Assembly: GCF_030450125.1 (NCBI RefSeq)
Contig: NZ_CP123923.1
Coordinates: forward strand, 5,766,001-5,830,000
Direction: 5' to 3'
Source: Streptomyces sp. WP-1
Lineage (GTDB): Bacteria > Actinomycetota > Actinomycetes > Streptomycetales > Streptomycetaceae
DNA: 64,000 nt
Shown: piece by piece, positions 1-9,025 of the stretch
How the letters are laid out: each line of letters begins with the position of its first letter
Numbering within the stretch: the first letter of the stretch is position 1
Made by a program: the position numbers and the translations under genes
Notes under the pieces: generated by a model
Databases searched by the model: none
Seen by the model: only the letters and a program-made list of their open reading frames with translations
Told to the model about the DNA's origin: nothing

Positions 1-1
1 C

Positions 2-985
2 GACGGCAGTCGGTGGCACAGCACCTCCCCGCTGGCCGCGAACGCCCATTACAAGGTCACGGTGAGCACCGAGGACGACGACGGGGCACCCGGCCGCAAG
101 GTCCTCAGCTTCGACACCACCCAGCCGGCCGCCAAGAAGCAGCTGGGCGTCGCCTTCGGGCCGAAGGCGGGCGAGTACGGAGTCGGGCAGATCATCACCG
201 CCCAACTCAGCGAGGACGTCGCCGACAAGGCGCAGCGGGCCGTCGTGGAGCGCGCCCTGCGGGTGGACTCCGTGCCCGCCGTGCCCGGCTCCTGGTACTG
301 GGTGAGCGGCAAGGAGCTCCACTACCGGCCCAAGGAGTACTGGCCCGCCCACGCCACGATCCTGGTGCACAGCAACCTGGACGGCGTGAAGATCGGCGAC
401 CGGCTCTGGGGCGGCAAGACGCAGCCGGTGAAGCTCACCACGGGCGACCGCGTCGAGGCCGTCACGGACGCCTCCGCGCACGAGATGACGGTGTTCAAGG
501 ACGGCGCCGTGATCAACAGCATCCCGGTCACCACGGGCAAGCCCGGCTTCGAGACCCGCAACGGCGTCAAGGTGGTCCTGGAGAAGCAGTACTTCGTACG
601 CATGCGCGGCACCACCGTCGGTATCGCCGAGGGCAGCCGGGACAACTACGACCTGCCGGTGTACTACGCCACCCGGGTCACCTGGTCCGGCGAATACGTG
701 CACGCGGCGCCCTGGTCGGTGGGCTCACAGGGCTACGCCAACGTCAGCCACGGCTGCACCGGCATGAGTACGGCCAACGCGCGGTGGTTCTTCGACACCG
801 TCCACGAGGGTGACATCGTCCGGGTCGTCAACTCCAACGGCCGTCCGATGGAACCGTTCGGCAACGGCTTCGGCGACTGGAACGTCACCTGGAAGAAGTG
901 GCGCGACGGCTCCGCCTTGACGGGCACCCAGACCGGCGGCCAGTCCTCCCCGGACACGGTCCGGCTCCAGCCAGCGGCCGTGTGA
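2..985 (+). CDS. L,D-transpeptidase (YkuD family), 5' end outside window
   Basis: Periplasmic-side enzyme that makes 3-3 cross-links in peptidoglycan. The reading frame is open from base 2, so the N-terminus, with its signal sequence, lies upstream; a GTG at 62 is internal to a beta-rich, Ig-like domain and is unlikely to be the start. The YkuD catalytic motif is visible as SHGCTGMS, with the His codon at 749-751 and the nucleophile Cys at 755-757. The Ig-like segment followed by a YkuD domain matches actinobacterial Ldt proteins. The gene faces the receiver-like gene across a strong hairpin at 1000-1034. Confidence 0.93.
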   Translation, partial: DGSRWHSTSPLAANAHYKVTVSTEDDDGAPGRKVLSFDTTQPAAKKQLGVAFGPKAGEYGVGQIITAQLSEDVADKAQRAVVERALRVDSVPAVPGSWYWVSGKELHYRPKEYWPAHATILVHSNLDGVKIGDRLWGGKTQPVKLTTGDRVEAVTDASAHEMTVFKDGAVINSIPVTTGKPGFETRNGVKVVLEKQYFVRMRGTTVGIAEGSRDNYDLPVYYATRVTWSGEYVHAAPWSVGSQGYANVSHGCTGMSTANARWFFDTVHEGDIVRVVNSNGRPMEPFGNGFGDWNVTWKKWRDGSALTGTQTGGQSSPDTVRLQPAAV

Positions 986-999
986 GCAGCGCCTCGAAA

Positions 1000-1034
1000 G
1001 GGCGCGGGACCGTGCCGGCGCACGGCCCGCGCCC
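1000..1034. terminator. Bidirectional hairpin terminator
   Basis: An inverted repeat lies between two convergent genes. GGGCGCGGG (1000-1008) pairs with CCCGCGCCC (1026-1034), and CCGTGC (1010-1015) pairs with GCACGG (1020-1025) around a CGGC loop, with one bulged A. No U-tract follows, as is usual in Streptomyces. Confidence 0.75.
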
Positions 1035-1041
1035 TCTCGCG

Positions 1042-1443
1042 CTAGGCGCTCACAAGCCGCTGCCGGCGCAGCAGGGCGGCCAGCGAGGCGGCGAACTCCA
1101 CCGGGTCCACCGGCAGGGTCACCGCGGCGTCCGCACGGCTCCACGTGGCCAGCCAGGCGTCCTGGGGGCGGCCGATGAGCAGCAGCACGGGCGGGCACCG
1201 GAACACCTCGTCCTTGATCTGCCGGCACACCCCCATGCCGCCCATCGGGACGGCCTCGCCGTCGAGCACGCAGAGATCGATGCCCCCGCGGTCCAGCTCG
1301 CGCAGCACCGCCGCGGGCGTGGCGCACTCCACGAACTCCACTGGGGGCACGTCCGGGGCGGGACGCCGCCCGGTGGCCAGCCGTACTTGCTCGCGGGTGT
1401 TGGAGTCGTCGCTGTAGACCAGCACGGTGGCGGTCGGCTGCAT
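1042..1443 (-). CDS. Receiver-like (REC fold) protein, degenerate
   Basis: A 133-residue stand-alone receiver-like protein. The start chosen is the ATG at 1441-1443, which has a GGAGGA ribosome site; the frame remains open upstream into the ctaE promoter region. It has the acidic pair D12/D13 and an Asp at D61 in LCVLDGE at the phosphorylation position. The conserved Thr/Ser after beta4 is Gly (LLLIG), and the conserved Lys after beta5 is replaced (VTLPVDP), so phosphorelay switching may be lost. No output domain and no adjacent kinase are present. It is divergent from ctaE. Confidence 0.7.
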   Translation of the reverse strand: MQPTATVLVYSDDSNTREQVRLATGRRPAPDVPPVEFVECATPAAVLRELDRGGIDLCVLDGEAVPMGGMGVCRQIKDEVFRCPPVLLLIGRPQDAWLATWSRADAAVTLPVDPVEFAASLAALLRRQRLVSA

Positions 1444-1600
1444 TGTTCCTCCGGGTCGACGTCGGCGTCGTACGGACAGGACGGACGGGGCCGTTCGGGC
1501 GGATGTTACTCCCATGAACACCACGTCAACACCGGTTCGGAGGGCAGCAACACTCCGAACGGCACCCCCCGGAGTGAGGGCGAGATAAGCGACCGACATA

Positions 1601-2221
1601 ATGTCGGTCGTGGCGACAGCAACGACAGTAGAAACCGGGCACGCGCACCCGTCGGTCAACCGGCCGAACCTCACCAGCGTCGGAACCATCATCTGGCTGA
1701 GTTCCGAGCTGATGTTCTTCGCGGCCCTCTTCGCGATGTACTTCACCCTCCGGTCGGTGACCGGACCGGCTCACTGGAAGCACATGGCTTCAAGCCTCAA
1801 TGTGCCTTTCTCCGCGACGAACACCACGATCCTGGTGCTCTCGTCGCTCACCTGTCAGCTCGGCGTGTTCGCGGCCGAGCGGGGCGATGTGAAGAAGCTC
1901 CGTGGCTGGTTCATCCTCACCTTCATCATGGGTGCGATCTTCATCGGCGGTCAGATCTACGAGTACACGAGCCTGGTGAAGGAGGACGGCCTCTCGCTCT
2001 CCTCCGACCCGTACGGCTCGGTGTTCTACCTGACCACCGGCTTCCACGGCCTGCATGTGACGGGCGGTCTCATCGCCTTCCTGCTGGTCCTCGGCCGCAC
2101 CTACATGGCCAAGAGGTTCACCCACGAGCAGGCGACGGCCGCCATCGTCGTGTCCTACTACTGGCACTTCGTCGATGTCGTCTGGATCGGCCTCTTCGCC
2201 ACGATCTATTTGATCAAGTAG
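1601..2221 (+). CDS. ctaE: Cytochrome c oxidase subunit III
   Basis: Subunit III of the aa3-type terminal oxidase in the cytoplasmic membrane. It has 206 residues and five hydrophobic helices, the usual short actinobacterial form. Typical blocks are visible, including [17 protein letters not shown] near residue 32 and the C-terminal [15 protein letters not shown]. It leads ctaE-qcrC-qcrA-qcrB, the arrangement that in actinobacteria specifies the bcc-aa3 supercomplex, in which electrons pass directly from the bc1 complex to the oxidase. The oxidase subunits I and II are not in the window. Confidence 0.96.
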   Translation: MSVVATATTVETGHAHPSVNRPNLTSVGTIIWLSSELMFFAALFAMYFTLRSVTGPAHWKHMASSLNVPFSATNTTILVLSSLTCQLGVFAAERGDVKKLRGWFILTFIMGAIFIGGQIYEYTSLVKEDGLSLSSDPYGSVFYLTTGFHGLHVTGGLIAFLLVLGRTYMAKRFTHEQATAAIVVSYYWHFVDVVWIGLFATIYLIK

Positions 2222-2284
2222 CCGGGACCGCTCCCGCTAAGTCCAGAAGCACCGACGCAGAAGATCCTGACACCGGGGTAATCC

Positions 2285-3097
2285 GTGAAAAAGCTCTCCG
2301 CACGACGACGCCATCCGCTGGCGGCGGTCGTCGTCCTACTCCTCGCGCTGGCGGCCACGGGGGGGCTGTACACCGCGTTCGCGCCCGCGGGCAAGGCGCA
2401 GGCCGACGCAGGCTCCCAGTCCCTGACCATCAAGGAGGGTAAGAAGCTCTTCGAGGTCGGCTGCGCCAGCTGCCACGGCACCGGTGGGCAGGGCTCCTCC
2501 GACGGTCCGAGCCTGGTCGGCGTGGGCGCTGCGGCCGTCGACTTCCAGGTCGGCACCGGCCGTATGCCGGCCGCGACCTCGCAGGGCGCCCAGGTCCCGC
2601 GCAAGAAGACCGTGTACAACCAGACCCAGATCGACCAGCTCGCCGCGTACATCGCGTCGCTGGGCGCCGGTCCGGTGGTGCCGACCAAGCAGCAGTACGG
2701 TCCGGACGGCGCGGACATCGCCAAGGGTGGCGAGCTGTTCCGCACCAACTGCGCGCAGTGCCACAACTTCACCGGCAAGGGTGGTGCCCTCACCAAGGGC
2801 AAGTTCGCCCCCACGCTGGAGGGCGTCGACCCGAAGCACATCTACGAGGCCATGCAGACCGGCCCGCAGAACATGCCGTCCTTCCCGGACACCACGATGT
2901 CCTCCCAGAACAAGAAGGACATCATCGCGTACCTGCACGCGATCGACAGCAGCGAGACGACGAACCCGGGCGGTCTGGAGCTGGGCGGCCTCGGGCCGGT
3001 CAGTGAGGGCCTGTTCGCCTGGATCTTCGGTCTCGGCGCGCTGATCGCCGTCGCCGTCTGGGTCGCCGCTCGGACCGCAAAGGCCAAGAAGTCATGA
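2285..3097 (+). CDS. qcrC: Diheme cytochrome c subunit of bc1 complex
   Basis: Membrane-anchored diheme cytochrome c of 270 residues. A basic N-terminus and hydrophobic segment (about residues 8-32) are followed by two heme c attachment sites, CASCH at 60-64 and CAQCH at 156-160, and a C-terminal membrane helix (about 243-262) ending in KAKKS. The diheme form is the actinobacterial hallmark that removes the need for a soluble cytochrome c. It overlaps qcrA by ATGA at 3094-3097, indicating translational coupling. Confidence 0.97.
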   Translation: MKKLSARRRHPLAAVVVLLLALAATGGLYTAFAPAGKAQADAGSQSLTIKEGKKLFEVGCASCHGTGGQGSSDGPSLVGVGAAAVDFQVGTGRMPAATSQGAQVPRKKTVYNQTQIDQLAAYIASLGAGPVVPTKQQYGPDGADIAKGGELFRTNCAQCHNFTGKGGALTKGKFAPTLEGVDPKHIYEAMQTGPQNMPSFPDTTMSSQNKKDIIAYLHAIDSSETTNPGGLELGGLGPVSEGLFAWIFGLGALIAVAVWVAARTAKAKKS

Positions 3098-4152
3098 GTA
3101 GCCAAGACATTCCAGAAGAGAACCTGCCCGCTGAGCAGGACCACGCGCACGGCGCGGTAGCGGTCGCGGACGAGGAGAACCCGTTCGCCGACCCGGGGAT
3201 GCCGCCCCACGAGCACCGCATCCAGGACATCGACGAGCGGGCCGCCAGGCGGTCCGAGCGTATGGTCGCCCTGCTGTTCACGATCTCGATGCTGGCCACC
3301 GTCGGCTTCATCGTGTCGTACGTGACGATCCCGCACGACAAGAACATCTTCGTGTTCCCGATCGGGCACATCAGCGCGCTGAACTTCGCGCTGGGCCTGA
3401 CCCTGGGCGTGGCGCTGTTCTGCATCGGCGCGGGCGCGGTCCACTGGGCCCGCACCCTGATGTCCGACGTCGAGGTCGCCGACGACCGGCACGCGATCGC
3501 GGCCTCTCCCGAGGTCCGGGCGAAGGTCCACGCGGACTTCCGCCAGGGCGCGAAGGAGTCGGCGCTCGGCCGCCGCAAGCTGATCCGCAACACGATGTTC
3601 GGCGCGCTGGCCCTGGTGCCGCTCTCCGGCGTCATGCTGCTGCGCGACCTCGGTCCGCTGCCCGGCACCTCGCTGCGGCACACCCTGTGGGCCAAGGGCA
3701 AGCGCCTGGTCAACATGAACACCAACCAGCCGCTGCGTCCCGAGGACATCGCCGTCGGCTCCCTCACCTTCGCCAAGCCGGACGGCCTGGAGGAGACGGA
3801 CGAGGAGTTCCAGGACGAGCTGGCCAAGGCCGCGCTGATGATCGTCCGGCTCCAGCCGGACAACATCAAGGACAAGCGCGAGCTCGACTGGTCGCACGAG
3901 GGCGTCGTCGCGTTCTCCAAGATCTGCACCCACGTCGGGTGCCCGATCTCGCTGTACGAGCAGCAGACGCACCACGTGCTGTGCCCGTGCCACCAGTCCA
4001 CCTTCGACCTCTCCGACGGCGCCCGAGTGATCTTCGGCCCCGCCGGCCACGCCCTGCCGCAGCTGCGCATCGGTGTGGACAGTGAGGGTTACCTCCAGGC
4101 GCTCGGCGACTTCGAGGAGCCCGTCGGTCCTGCATTCTGGGAGCGCGGATGA
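3094..4152 (+). CDS. qcrA: Rieske iron-sulfur subunit of bc1 complex
   Basis: A 352-residue Rieske protein with the long N-terminal membrane region (three hydrophobic segments) typical of actinobacteria, where other bacteria have one helix. Cluster ligands are visible in CTHVGC (Cys278, His280) and CPCH (Cys297, His300); the two additional Cys of these boxes can form the stabilising disulfide. It is coupled on both sides, overlapping qcrC at 3094 and qcrB at 4149 by 4 bp each. Confidence 0.97.
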   Translation: MSSQDIPEENLPAEQDHAHGAVAVADEENPFADPGMPPHEHRIQDIDERAARRSERMVALLFTISMLATVGFIVSYVTIPHDKNIFVFPIGHISALNFALGLTLGVALFCIGAGAVHWARTLMSDVEVADDRHAIAASPEVRAKVHADFRQGAKESALGRRKLIRNTMFGALALVPLSGVMLLRDLGPLPGTSLRHTLWAKGKRLVNMNTNQPLRPEDIAVGSLTFAKPDGLEETDEEFQDELAKAALMIVRLQPDNIKDKRELDWSHEGVVAFSKICTHVGCPISLYEQQTHHVLCPCHQSTFDLSDGARVIFGPAGHALPQLRIGVDSEGYLQALGDFEEPVGPAFWERG

Positions 4153-5786
4153 GTACTGCAGCGAACGACACCTCCCGCGCACGCGGGAAGGCACCGGCCG
4201 GCGAGCGCATCGCCGACTGGGCCGACGGCCGGCTCGGGATCTACTCCCTGGCCAAGGCCAACATGCGCAAGATCTTCCCCGACCACTGGTCGTTCATGTT
4301 GGGCGAAGTGTGCATGTACAGCTTCATCATCATCATCCTGACGGGTGTCTATCTGACACTGTTCTTCCACCCGTCGATGAACGAGGTCGTGTACCACGGC
4401 AGCTATGTCCCGCTCCAGGGGCAGATGATGTCGGAGGCGTTCAACTCGACCCTGCACATCTCCTTCGATGTGCGCGGTGGTCTGCTCGTCCGGCAGATCC
4501 ACCACTGGGCCGCGCTGATCTTCCTCGCCGGCATGTTCGTGCACATGATGCGTGTGTTCTTCACCGGCGCGTTCCGCAAGCCGCGTGAGATCAACTGGCT
4601 GTTCGGCTTCCTGCTGTTCGTCCTCGGCATGTTCACCGGTTTCACCGGTTACTCGCTCCCGGACGACCTGCTCTCCGGCACCGGTGTGCGCTTCACCGAG
4701 GGTGCGATCCTGTCCATGCCGATCGTCGGCACGTACATCTCGTACTTCCTCTTCGGTGGTCAGTTCCCCGGCCACGACTTCGTCGGCCGGTTCTACTCGA
4801 TCCACATCCTGCTGCTGCCGGGCATCATGCTCGGCCTGATGGTGGCGCACCTGATCCTGGTCTTCTACCACAAGCACACGCAGTTCGCGGGTCCGGGCAA
4901 GACCAACAACAACGTCGTCGGCATGCCGCTGCTGCCGGTCTACATGGCCAAGGCCGGAGGCTTCTTCTTCCTGGTCTTCGGTGTCATCGCGGCCATCGCC
5001 GCGGTCGCGCAGATCAACCCGATCTGGGCCATGGGCCCCTACCGTCCGGACCAGGTGTCCACCGGCGCCCAGCCCGACTGGTACATGGGCTTCGCCGAGG
5101 GTCTGATCCGCTTCATGCCGGGCTGGGAGATCAACTTCTGGGGCCACACCCTGGTCCTGGGCGTGTTCATCCCGCTGGTGCTCTTCGGTGTGGTGCTGGG
5201 CGCGATGGCGGCCTACCCGTTCATCGAGTCCTGGATCACCGGCGACAAGAGCGAGCACCACATCCTGGACCGCCCGCGCAACGCCCCGACCCGTACGGGT
5301 CTCGGTGTCGCCTGGGTGACGATGTACATGATCACGCTGGTCGGTGGTGGCAACGACCTGTGGGCCACCCACTTCCACCTGTCGATCAACGCCGTGACCT
5401 GGTTCGTGCGGATCTTCTTCTTCGTCGGTCCGGTCATCGCGTTCATCGCCACCAAGCGGATCTGCCTCGGCCTCCAGCGCCGCGACCGCGAGAAGGTGCT
5501 GCACGGTCGCGAGACCGGCATCATCAAGCGGCTGCCGCACGGTGAGTTCATCGAGGTGCACGAGCCGCTCAGCCAGGAGCAGCTGCACACGCTCACCGCC
5601 CACACGCAGTACGCGCCGGCCGAGATCGGCCCCGCGGTCGACGAGAACGGTGTCGAGCGCAAGGTGACGGCGTCCGAGAAGCTCCGGGCGAAGCTGTCCA
5701 ACGCCTACTACGGCGAGGACAACCAGATCCCGAAGCCGACCTCCGAGGAGTACAAGGAGATCACGAGCGGCCACGGCCACCACTGA
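4149..5786 (+). CDS. qcrB: Cytochrome b subunit of bc1 complex
   Basis: A 545-residue cytochrome b, the quinol-oxidising core of complex III. It has heme-ligand His pairs in the helices around HHWAALIFLAGMFVH and FYSIHILLLPG...VAHLI, and the Qo-site block appears as QPDWYMGF, corresponding to the PEWY region. The hydrophilic C-terminal extension beyond the last helix is characteristic of actinobacteria. It is the last gene of the ctaE-qcrCAB operon and is followed by a perfect hairpin. Confidence 0.97.
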   Translation: MSTAANDTSRARGKAPAGERIADWADGRLGIYSLAKANMRKIFPDHWSFMLGEVCMYSFIIIILTGVYLTLFFHPSMNEVVYHGSYVPLQGQMMSEAFNSTLHISFDVRGGLLVRQIHHWAALIFLAGMFVHMMRVFFTGAFRKPREINWLFGFLLFVLGMFTGFTGYSLPDDLLSGTGVRFTEGAILSMPIVGTYISYFLFGGQFPGHDFVGRFYSIHILLLPGIMLGLMVAHLILVFYHKHTQFAGPGKTNNNVVGMPLLPVYMAKAGGFFFLVFGVIAAIAAVAQINPIWAMGPYRPDQVSTGAQPDWYMGFAEGLIRFMPGWEINFWGHTLVLGVFIPLVLFGVVLGAMAAYPFIESWITGDKSEHHILDRPRNAPTRTGLGVAWVTMYMITLVGGGNDLWATHFHLSINAVTWFVRIFFFVGPVIAFIATKRICLGLQRRDREKVLHGRETGIIKRLPHGEFIEVHEPLSQEQLHTLTAHTQYAPAEIGPAVDENGVERKVTASEKLRAKLSNAYYGEDNQIPKPTSEEYKEITSGHGHH

Positions 5787-5810
5787 TCCCCGCGTCGCCA
5801 CGCCACAGAG

Positions 5811-5839
5811 GGGCCCCGTCCGCGAGCCGGACGGGGCCC
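5811..5839 (+). terminator. Terminator of the ctaE-qcrCAB operon
   Basis: A perfect 12-bp inverted repeat, GGGCCCCGTCCG (5811-5822) and CGGACGGGGCCC (5828-5839), with loop CGAGC, 24 bases after the qcrB stop and followed by TTCGCC. Confidence 0.85.
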
Positions 5840-5924
5840 TTCGCCGTGCCGGGGGCTCGATAAGGTGGGTAGGAGTTTCCGCCATTGAGCACCACTGAGC
5901 ACGACTTTTCCCGAGGAGCGGCTG

Positions 5925-6989
5925 ATGAGCGCTGTGACCCCCGCCGGAGGCGACACCGCGGCGGCCCGCTCCTGGCCCGCCCTGCTGAACGGCCTGCTGA
6001 CCGGCCAGAACCTGTCCGCGGACGACACCGCCTGGGCGATGGACCTGATCATGCGGGGCGAGGCGACCGACGCCCAGATCGCCGGGTTCATGGTGGCGCT
6101 GCGCGCCAAGGGCGAGACCGTCGAGGAGATCTCCGGTCTCGTGCGCACCATGTACGAGCACGCGAACGTGATCGAGGTGCCGGGCCCGGCCGTGGACATC
6201 GTGGGCACCGGCGGCGACGGCGCCAAGACGGTGAACATCTCCACCATGTCCTCGATCGTGGTCGCGGGCACCGGCGCCAAGGTCGTCAAGCACGGCAACC
6301 GCGCCGCCTCCTCCGCCTCCGGCTCCTCCGACGTCCTGGAGAAGCTGGGCATCAACCTCCAGCTGACCCCGAAGCGGGTCGCCGAGGTCGCCGAGGAGGC
6401 CGGCATCACCATCTGCTTCGCGGTGAAGTTCCACCCCTCGCTGCGTCATGTCGCCGCCGCCCGCGGCCAGCTGGGCATCCGTACGACCTTCAATGTGCTC
6501 GGCCCGCTGACCAACCCGGCGAAGGTGCGTGCCCAGGCGGTGGGCGTCGCCGACCTCCGGATGGCGCCCGTGGTGGCCGGTGTCTTCGCCGAGCGCGGCA
6601 ACTCCGCGCTGGTCTTCCGCGGTGACGACGGCCTGGACGAGCTGACCGTCACCGCCACCTCCCGGGTGTGGGTGGTGCGCGACGGGAAGGTCTGCGAGGA
6701 GGTCTTCGACCCGCGGGACGTCGGCATCGGGCTGGTCCCCGTGGAGGCCCTGCGCGGCGCGGACGCGGCCTACAACGCGGAGGTCGCCCGCCGGGTGCTG
6801 GACGGCGAGCGGGGGGCCGTACGGGACGCGGTGCTGCTGAACTCGGCGGCGGCCCTCGCGGCCCTGGAGCCGACCGACGCCCCGCTCACCGAGCAGCTGC
6901 GCGCCGGGATGGCGCGGGCCGCCGAGTCCATCGACTCGGGCGCGGCGAAGCGGACGCTGGAGCGCTGGGTGGCCGCCAGCAACGCCTGA
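5925..6989 (+). CDS. trpD: Anthranilate phosphoribosyltransferase
   Basis: Second step of tryptophan synthesis, transferring phosphoribose from PRPP to anthranilate. It has 354 residues. The PRPP-binding block [13 protein letters not shown] starts at residue 94, and [15 protein letters not shown] is the glycosyltransferase family 3 signature. The ATG at 5925 follows GAGGAG. It stands alone, away from other trp genes except the TrpE-TrpG fusion 24 kb downstream, as in mycobacteria, where trpD also neighbours the qcr genes. Confidence 0.97.
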   Translation: MSAVTPAGGDTAAARSWPALLNGLLTGQNLSADDTAWAMDLIMRGEATDAQIAGFMVALRAKGETVEEISGLVRTMYEHANVIEVPGPAVDIVGTGGDGAKTVNISTMSSIVVAGTGAKVVKHGNRAASSASGSSDVLEKLGINLQLTPKRVAEVAEEAGITICFAVKFHPSLRHVAAARGQLGIRTTFNVLGPLTNPAKVRAQAVGVADLRMAPVVAGVFAERGNSALVFRGDDGLDELTVTATSRVWVVRDGKVCEEVFDPRDVGIGLVPVEALRGADAAYNAEVARRVLDGERGAVRDAVLLNSAAALAALEPTDAPLTEQLRAGMARAAESIDSGAAKRTLERWVAASNA

Positions 6990-7071
6990 CGGCCGCGGGC
7001 CGGCAGCTGATCGTCCCGCGATCCGGACACGGGTTGCGGGACATCGATCTTTTCGCGTACGTTCCCTGTCA

Positions 7072-7187
7072 GGTCATGAGTGACAGTCATGAGGCCCCGG
7101 CCGACTGTCCGGCAACCCTCCGTCCGTGGCGGGGTGCCCCGGGTGAGGACCAGGTCGTAGGCAGCGAGGTCTGCGGCAAGCGCGGAC
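7072..7187 (+). promoter_or_regulatory. SAM-IV riboswitch aptamer
   Basis: The sequence matches the SAM-IV aptamer as I recall it for actinomycetes: GGTCATGAGTG at 7072, GGCCCCGG, CCGGCAACCCTCC, GGCGGGGTGCCCCGGGTGA, GGACCAGG, and a 3' end GGCAAGCGCGGAC. The outer GGTC/GACC pairing and the central CCGGCAACCCTCC block are conserved. It sits in the 361-base leader of the class V aminotransferase gene, which suggests repression of a sulfur-related enzyme when S-adenosylmethionine is plentiful. Identification is by pattern recall; no covariance model was run. Confidence 0.85.
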
Positions 7188-7247
7188 CCCTCGGGCGCTC
7201 TCGACAGCGCCGGGCCAGGGGTCCTGGTCACCGCGAGGGAGCTTCCC

Positions 7248-7268
7248 GTGAGCAAGCGAATGCGTTAG
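7248..7268 (+). CDS. Six-codon upstream ORF in SAM-IV leader
   Basis: A minimal reading frame, GTG AGC AAG CGA ATG CGT TAG (peptide MSKRMR), preceded by GAGGGAG at 7235-7241 with 6-base spacing, which is a better ribosome site than many real genes here have. Bases 7244-7252 (TCCCGTGAG), spanning its start codon, are perfectly complementary to 7335-7343 (CTCACGGGA), which overlaps the GGGAG ribosome site of the aminotransferase. Translation of this ORF could therefore free the downstream ribosome site. This is inference from complementarity only. Confidence 0.45.
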   Translation: MSKRMR

Positions 7269-7350
7269 GGCCGCCGAGCCCCGCCTCCGCGCACCCCTTT
7301 CACCTTTTTCCGTACGCCTCCTTCGGCGTGCGTTCTCACGGGAGTCCCCC

Positions 7351-8691
7351 ATGTCTGTCTCCACCGTTGCCGTCGACGCGTCGATTTCCACCCCGCTGCC
7401 CGTTCTGGGGCGTGATGTCACCGTGCCGCTCGTCACCGGCGGCACCATCACCTACGCGGCCCTCGACTACGCGGCCAGCGCCCCCGCCCTCCAGCGCGTC
7501 TGGGACGACGTCGCCGCCTACGCGCCGTACTACGGCAGCGTCCACCGGGGCGCCGGGTACCTCTCCCAGTTCTCCACCGACCTGTTCGAGAAGGCCCGCC
7601 GCACGGTCGCGGAGTTCCTCGGCTGCCGCGCCGACGACCAGGTGGTCTTCACCCGCTCGACCACGGACTCGCTGAACCTGCTGGCCCGGGTGGTCCCGGC
7701 CGGCTGCCGGGTGTTCGTCTTCGAGACCGAGCACCACGCCTCGCTGCTGCCCTGGCGGGACGACCAGGTCACCTACCTGGACGCGCCGCGCAGCCCCCGG
7801 CAGGCCGTCGAGACGCTGGAGCGTGCCCTCGCCGACCGGGAGCCGTACGGCCCGGCCCTGGTCTGTGTCACCGGCGCCTCCAATGTCACCGGGGAGCTGT
7901 GGCCGGTGCGCGAGCTGGCCGCCGCCGCGCACGCCCACGGCGCCCGTATCGTCCTGGACGCCGCGCAGCTGGCCCCGCACCACCCGGTCTCCCTCGCCGA
8001 TCTGGACGTCGACTGGGTCGCCTTCTCCGGGCACAAGCTGTACGCCCCGTTCGGCGCGGGCGTGCTGGCCGGGCGCGCGGACTGGCTGCGGGCCGCCGAG
8101 CCGTACCTCGCGGGCGGCGGCGCCAGCCGCACGGTCGCCCGGCGCGCGGACGGGGGAGTGGAGGTGGAGTGGCACGAGAGCGCCGCCCGGCACGAGGCGG
8201 GCTCCCCGAACGTCATCGGCGCCTACGCCGTCGCCTCCGCCTGCCAGGCCCTCACCGAGGCCGGCTGGGACGCGCTGGTCGCCCGCGAGCAGTACCTGAT
8301 CGACCGGGTGCGCGCGGGCCTCGCCGACATCCCGCAGGTCAGGATCCTGTCCCTGTTCGGGGACGACGCCCCGCGGGTCGGCGTGCTCTCCTTCGTGGTG
8401 GACGGCTGGAACAGCTCCCACTTCGCGGCCGCGCTCTCCGCCGAGTACGGCATCGGCGTCCGCGACGGCCTCTTCTGCGCCCACCCGCTGCTGCGCACCC
8501 TGCTGGGCACGGCCCCCGAGACCCCCGCGGAGTGCGGCGCCCCGTCCCTGAACGCCATCCGCGCGAGCTTCGGCGCGGGCACCCCGGACGAGCACGTGGA
8601 CCGCTTCGTCACGGCCGTACGGCAGCTGGTGACCGAGGGCGCGAAGTGGACGTACCGCACGGAGGAGGGGCGCTGCGTGCCGGTGGCGTAA
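7351..8691 (+). CDS. Class V aminotransferase / cysteine desulfurase-like enzyme
   Basis: A PLP-dependent fold-type I enzyme of 446 residues. The PLP lysine is in FSGHKLYAPFGAGVL. Upstream, VFTRSTTDSLNLL and the EHHASLLPW block resemble the cysteine desulfurase/selenocysteine lyase group. The ATG at 7351 follows GGGAG. The SAM-IV leader suggests a role in sulfur amino-acid metabolism, but the substrate cannot be read from sequence. The IscS/SufS active-site Cys loop is not clear, so desulfurase activity is not assured. Confidence 0.85.
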   Translation: MSVSTVAVDASISTPLPVLGRDVTVPLVTGGTITYAALDYAASAPALQRVWDDVAAYAPYYGSVHRGAGYLSQFSTDLFEKARRTVAEFLGCRADDQVVFTRSTTDSLNLLARVVPAGCRVFVFETEHHASLLPWRDDQVTYLDAPRSPRQAVETLERALADREPYGPALVCVTGASNVTGELWPVRELAAAAHAHGARIVLDAAQLAPHHPVSLADLDVDWVAFSGHKLYAPFGAGVLAGRADWLRAAEPYLAGGGASRTVARRADGGVEVEWHESAARHEAGSPNVIGAYAVASACQALTEAGWDALVAREQYLIDRVRAGLADIPQVRILSLFGDDAPRVGVLSFVVDGWNSSHFAAALSAEYGIGVRDGLFCAHPLLRTLLGTAPETPAECGAPSLNAIRASFGAGTPDEHVDRFVTAVRQLVTEGAKWTYRTEEGRCVPVA

Positions 8692-8743
8692 AGACGGTGG
8701 CGTAAAGAATTGAACGGTCCGGGAGGCGGTTTTCAGCGGACGG

Positions 8744-9025
8744 TCAGGAGTCCAGACCGATCGCGAAGGCCGCCTCCAGGTCGTGCTGCGAGTACGTACG
8801 GAACGCCACATGCGTGTCCGTCGCCTCGACGCCCGGGATCCTGCTGATCCGGCCGGGGATCACATCGGCCAGATCCTCGTGCTCCCGCACCCGCACCATG
8901 GCGATCAGGTCGTACGTACCGGTGACGGAGAAGACCTCGCTCACCGACTCCAGCGAGGCGATCTGCTCGGCGATCTCGGGAATCCGGTCCACGCTGGTCT
9001 TGATGAGGACGATCGCGGTGATCAC
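8744..9025 (-). CDS. Stand-alone Lrp/AsnC ligand-binding (RAM) domain protein
   Basis: A 93-residue protein consisting only of the alpha-beta sandwich ligand-binding domain of Lrp/AsnC regulators (AIVLIKTS...VSEVFSVTGTYDLIAMVRV). There is no helix-turn-helix, so it may sense amino acids or form hetero-oligomers with full-length Lrp proteins. The GTG start at 9023-9025 overlaps the rhomboid stop (GTGA), so the two are translationally coupled with rhomboid first. Confidence 0.9.
   Translation of the reverse strand: MITAIVLIKTSVDRIPEIAEQIASLESVSEVFSVTGTYDLIAMVRVREHEDLADVIPGRISRIPGVEATDTHVAFRTYSQHDLEAAFAIGLDS

Noticed and set aside
4089..6449. A 786-residue minus-strand frame across qcrB and trpD
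   Set aside because: It is antisense to two certain genes, rich in His/Arg/Asp, and has no recognisable domain.
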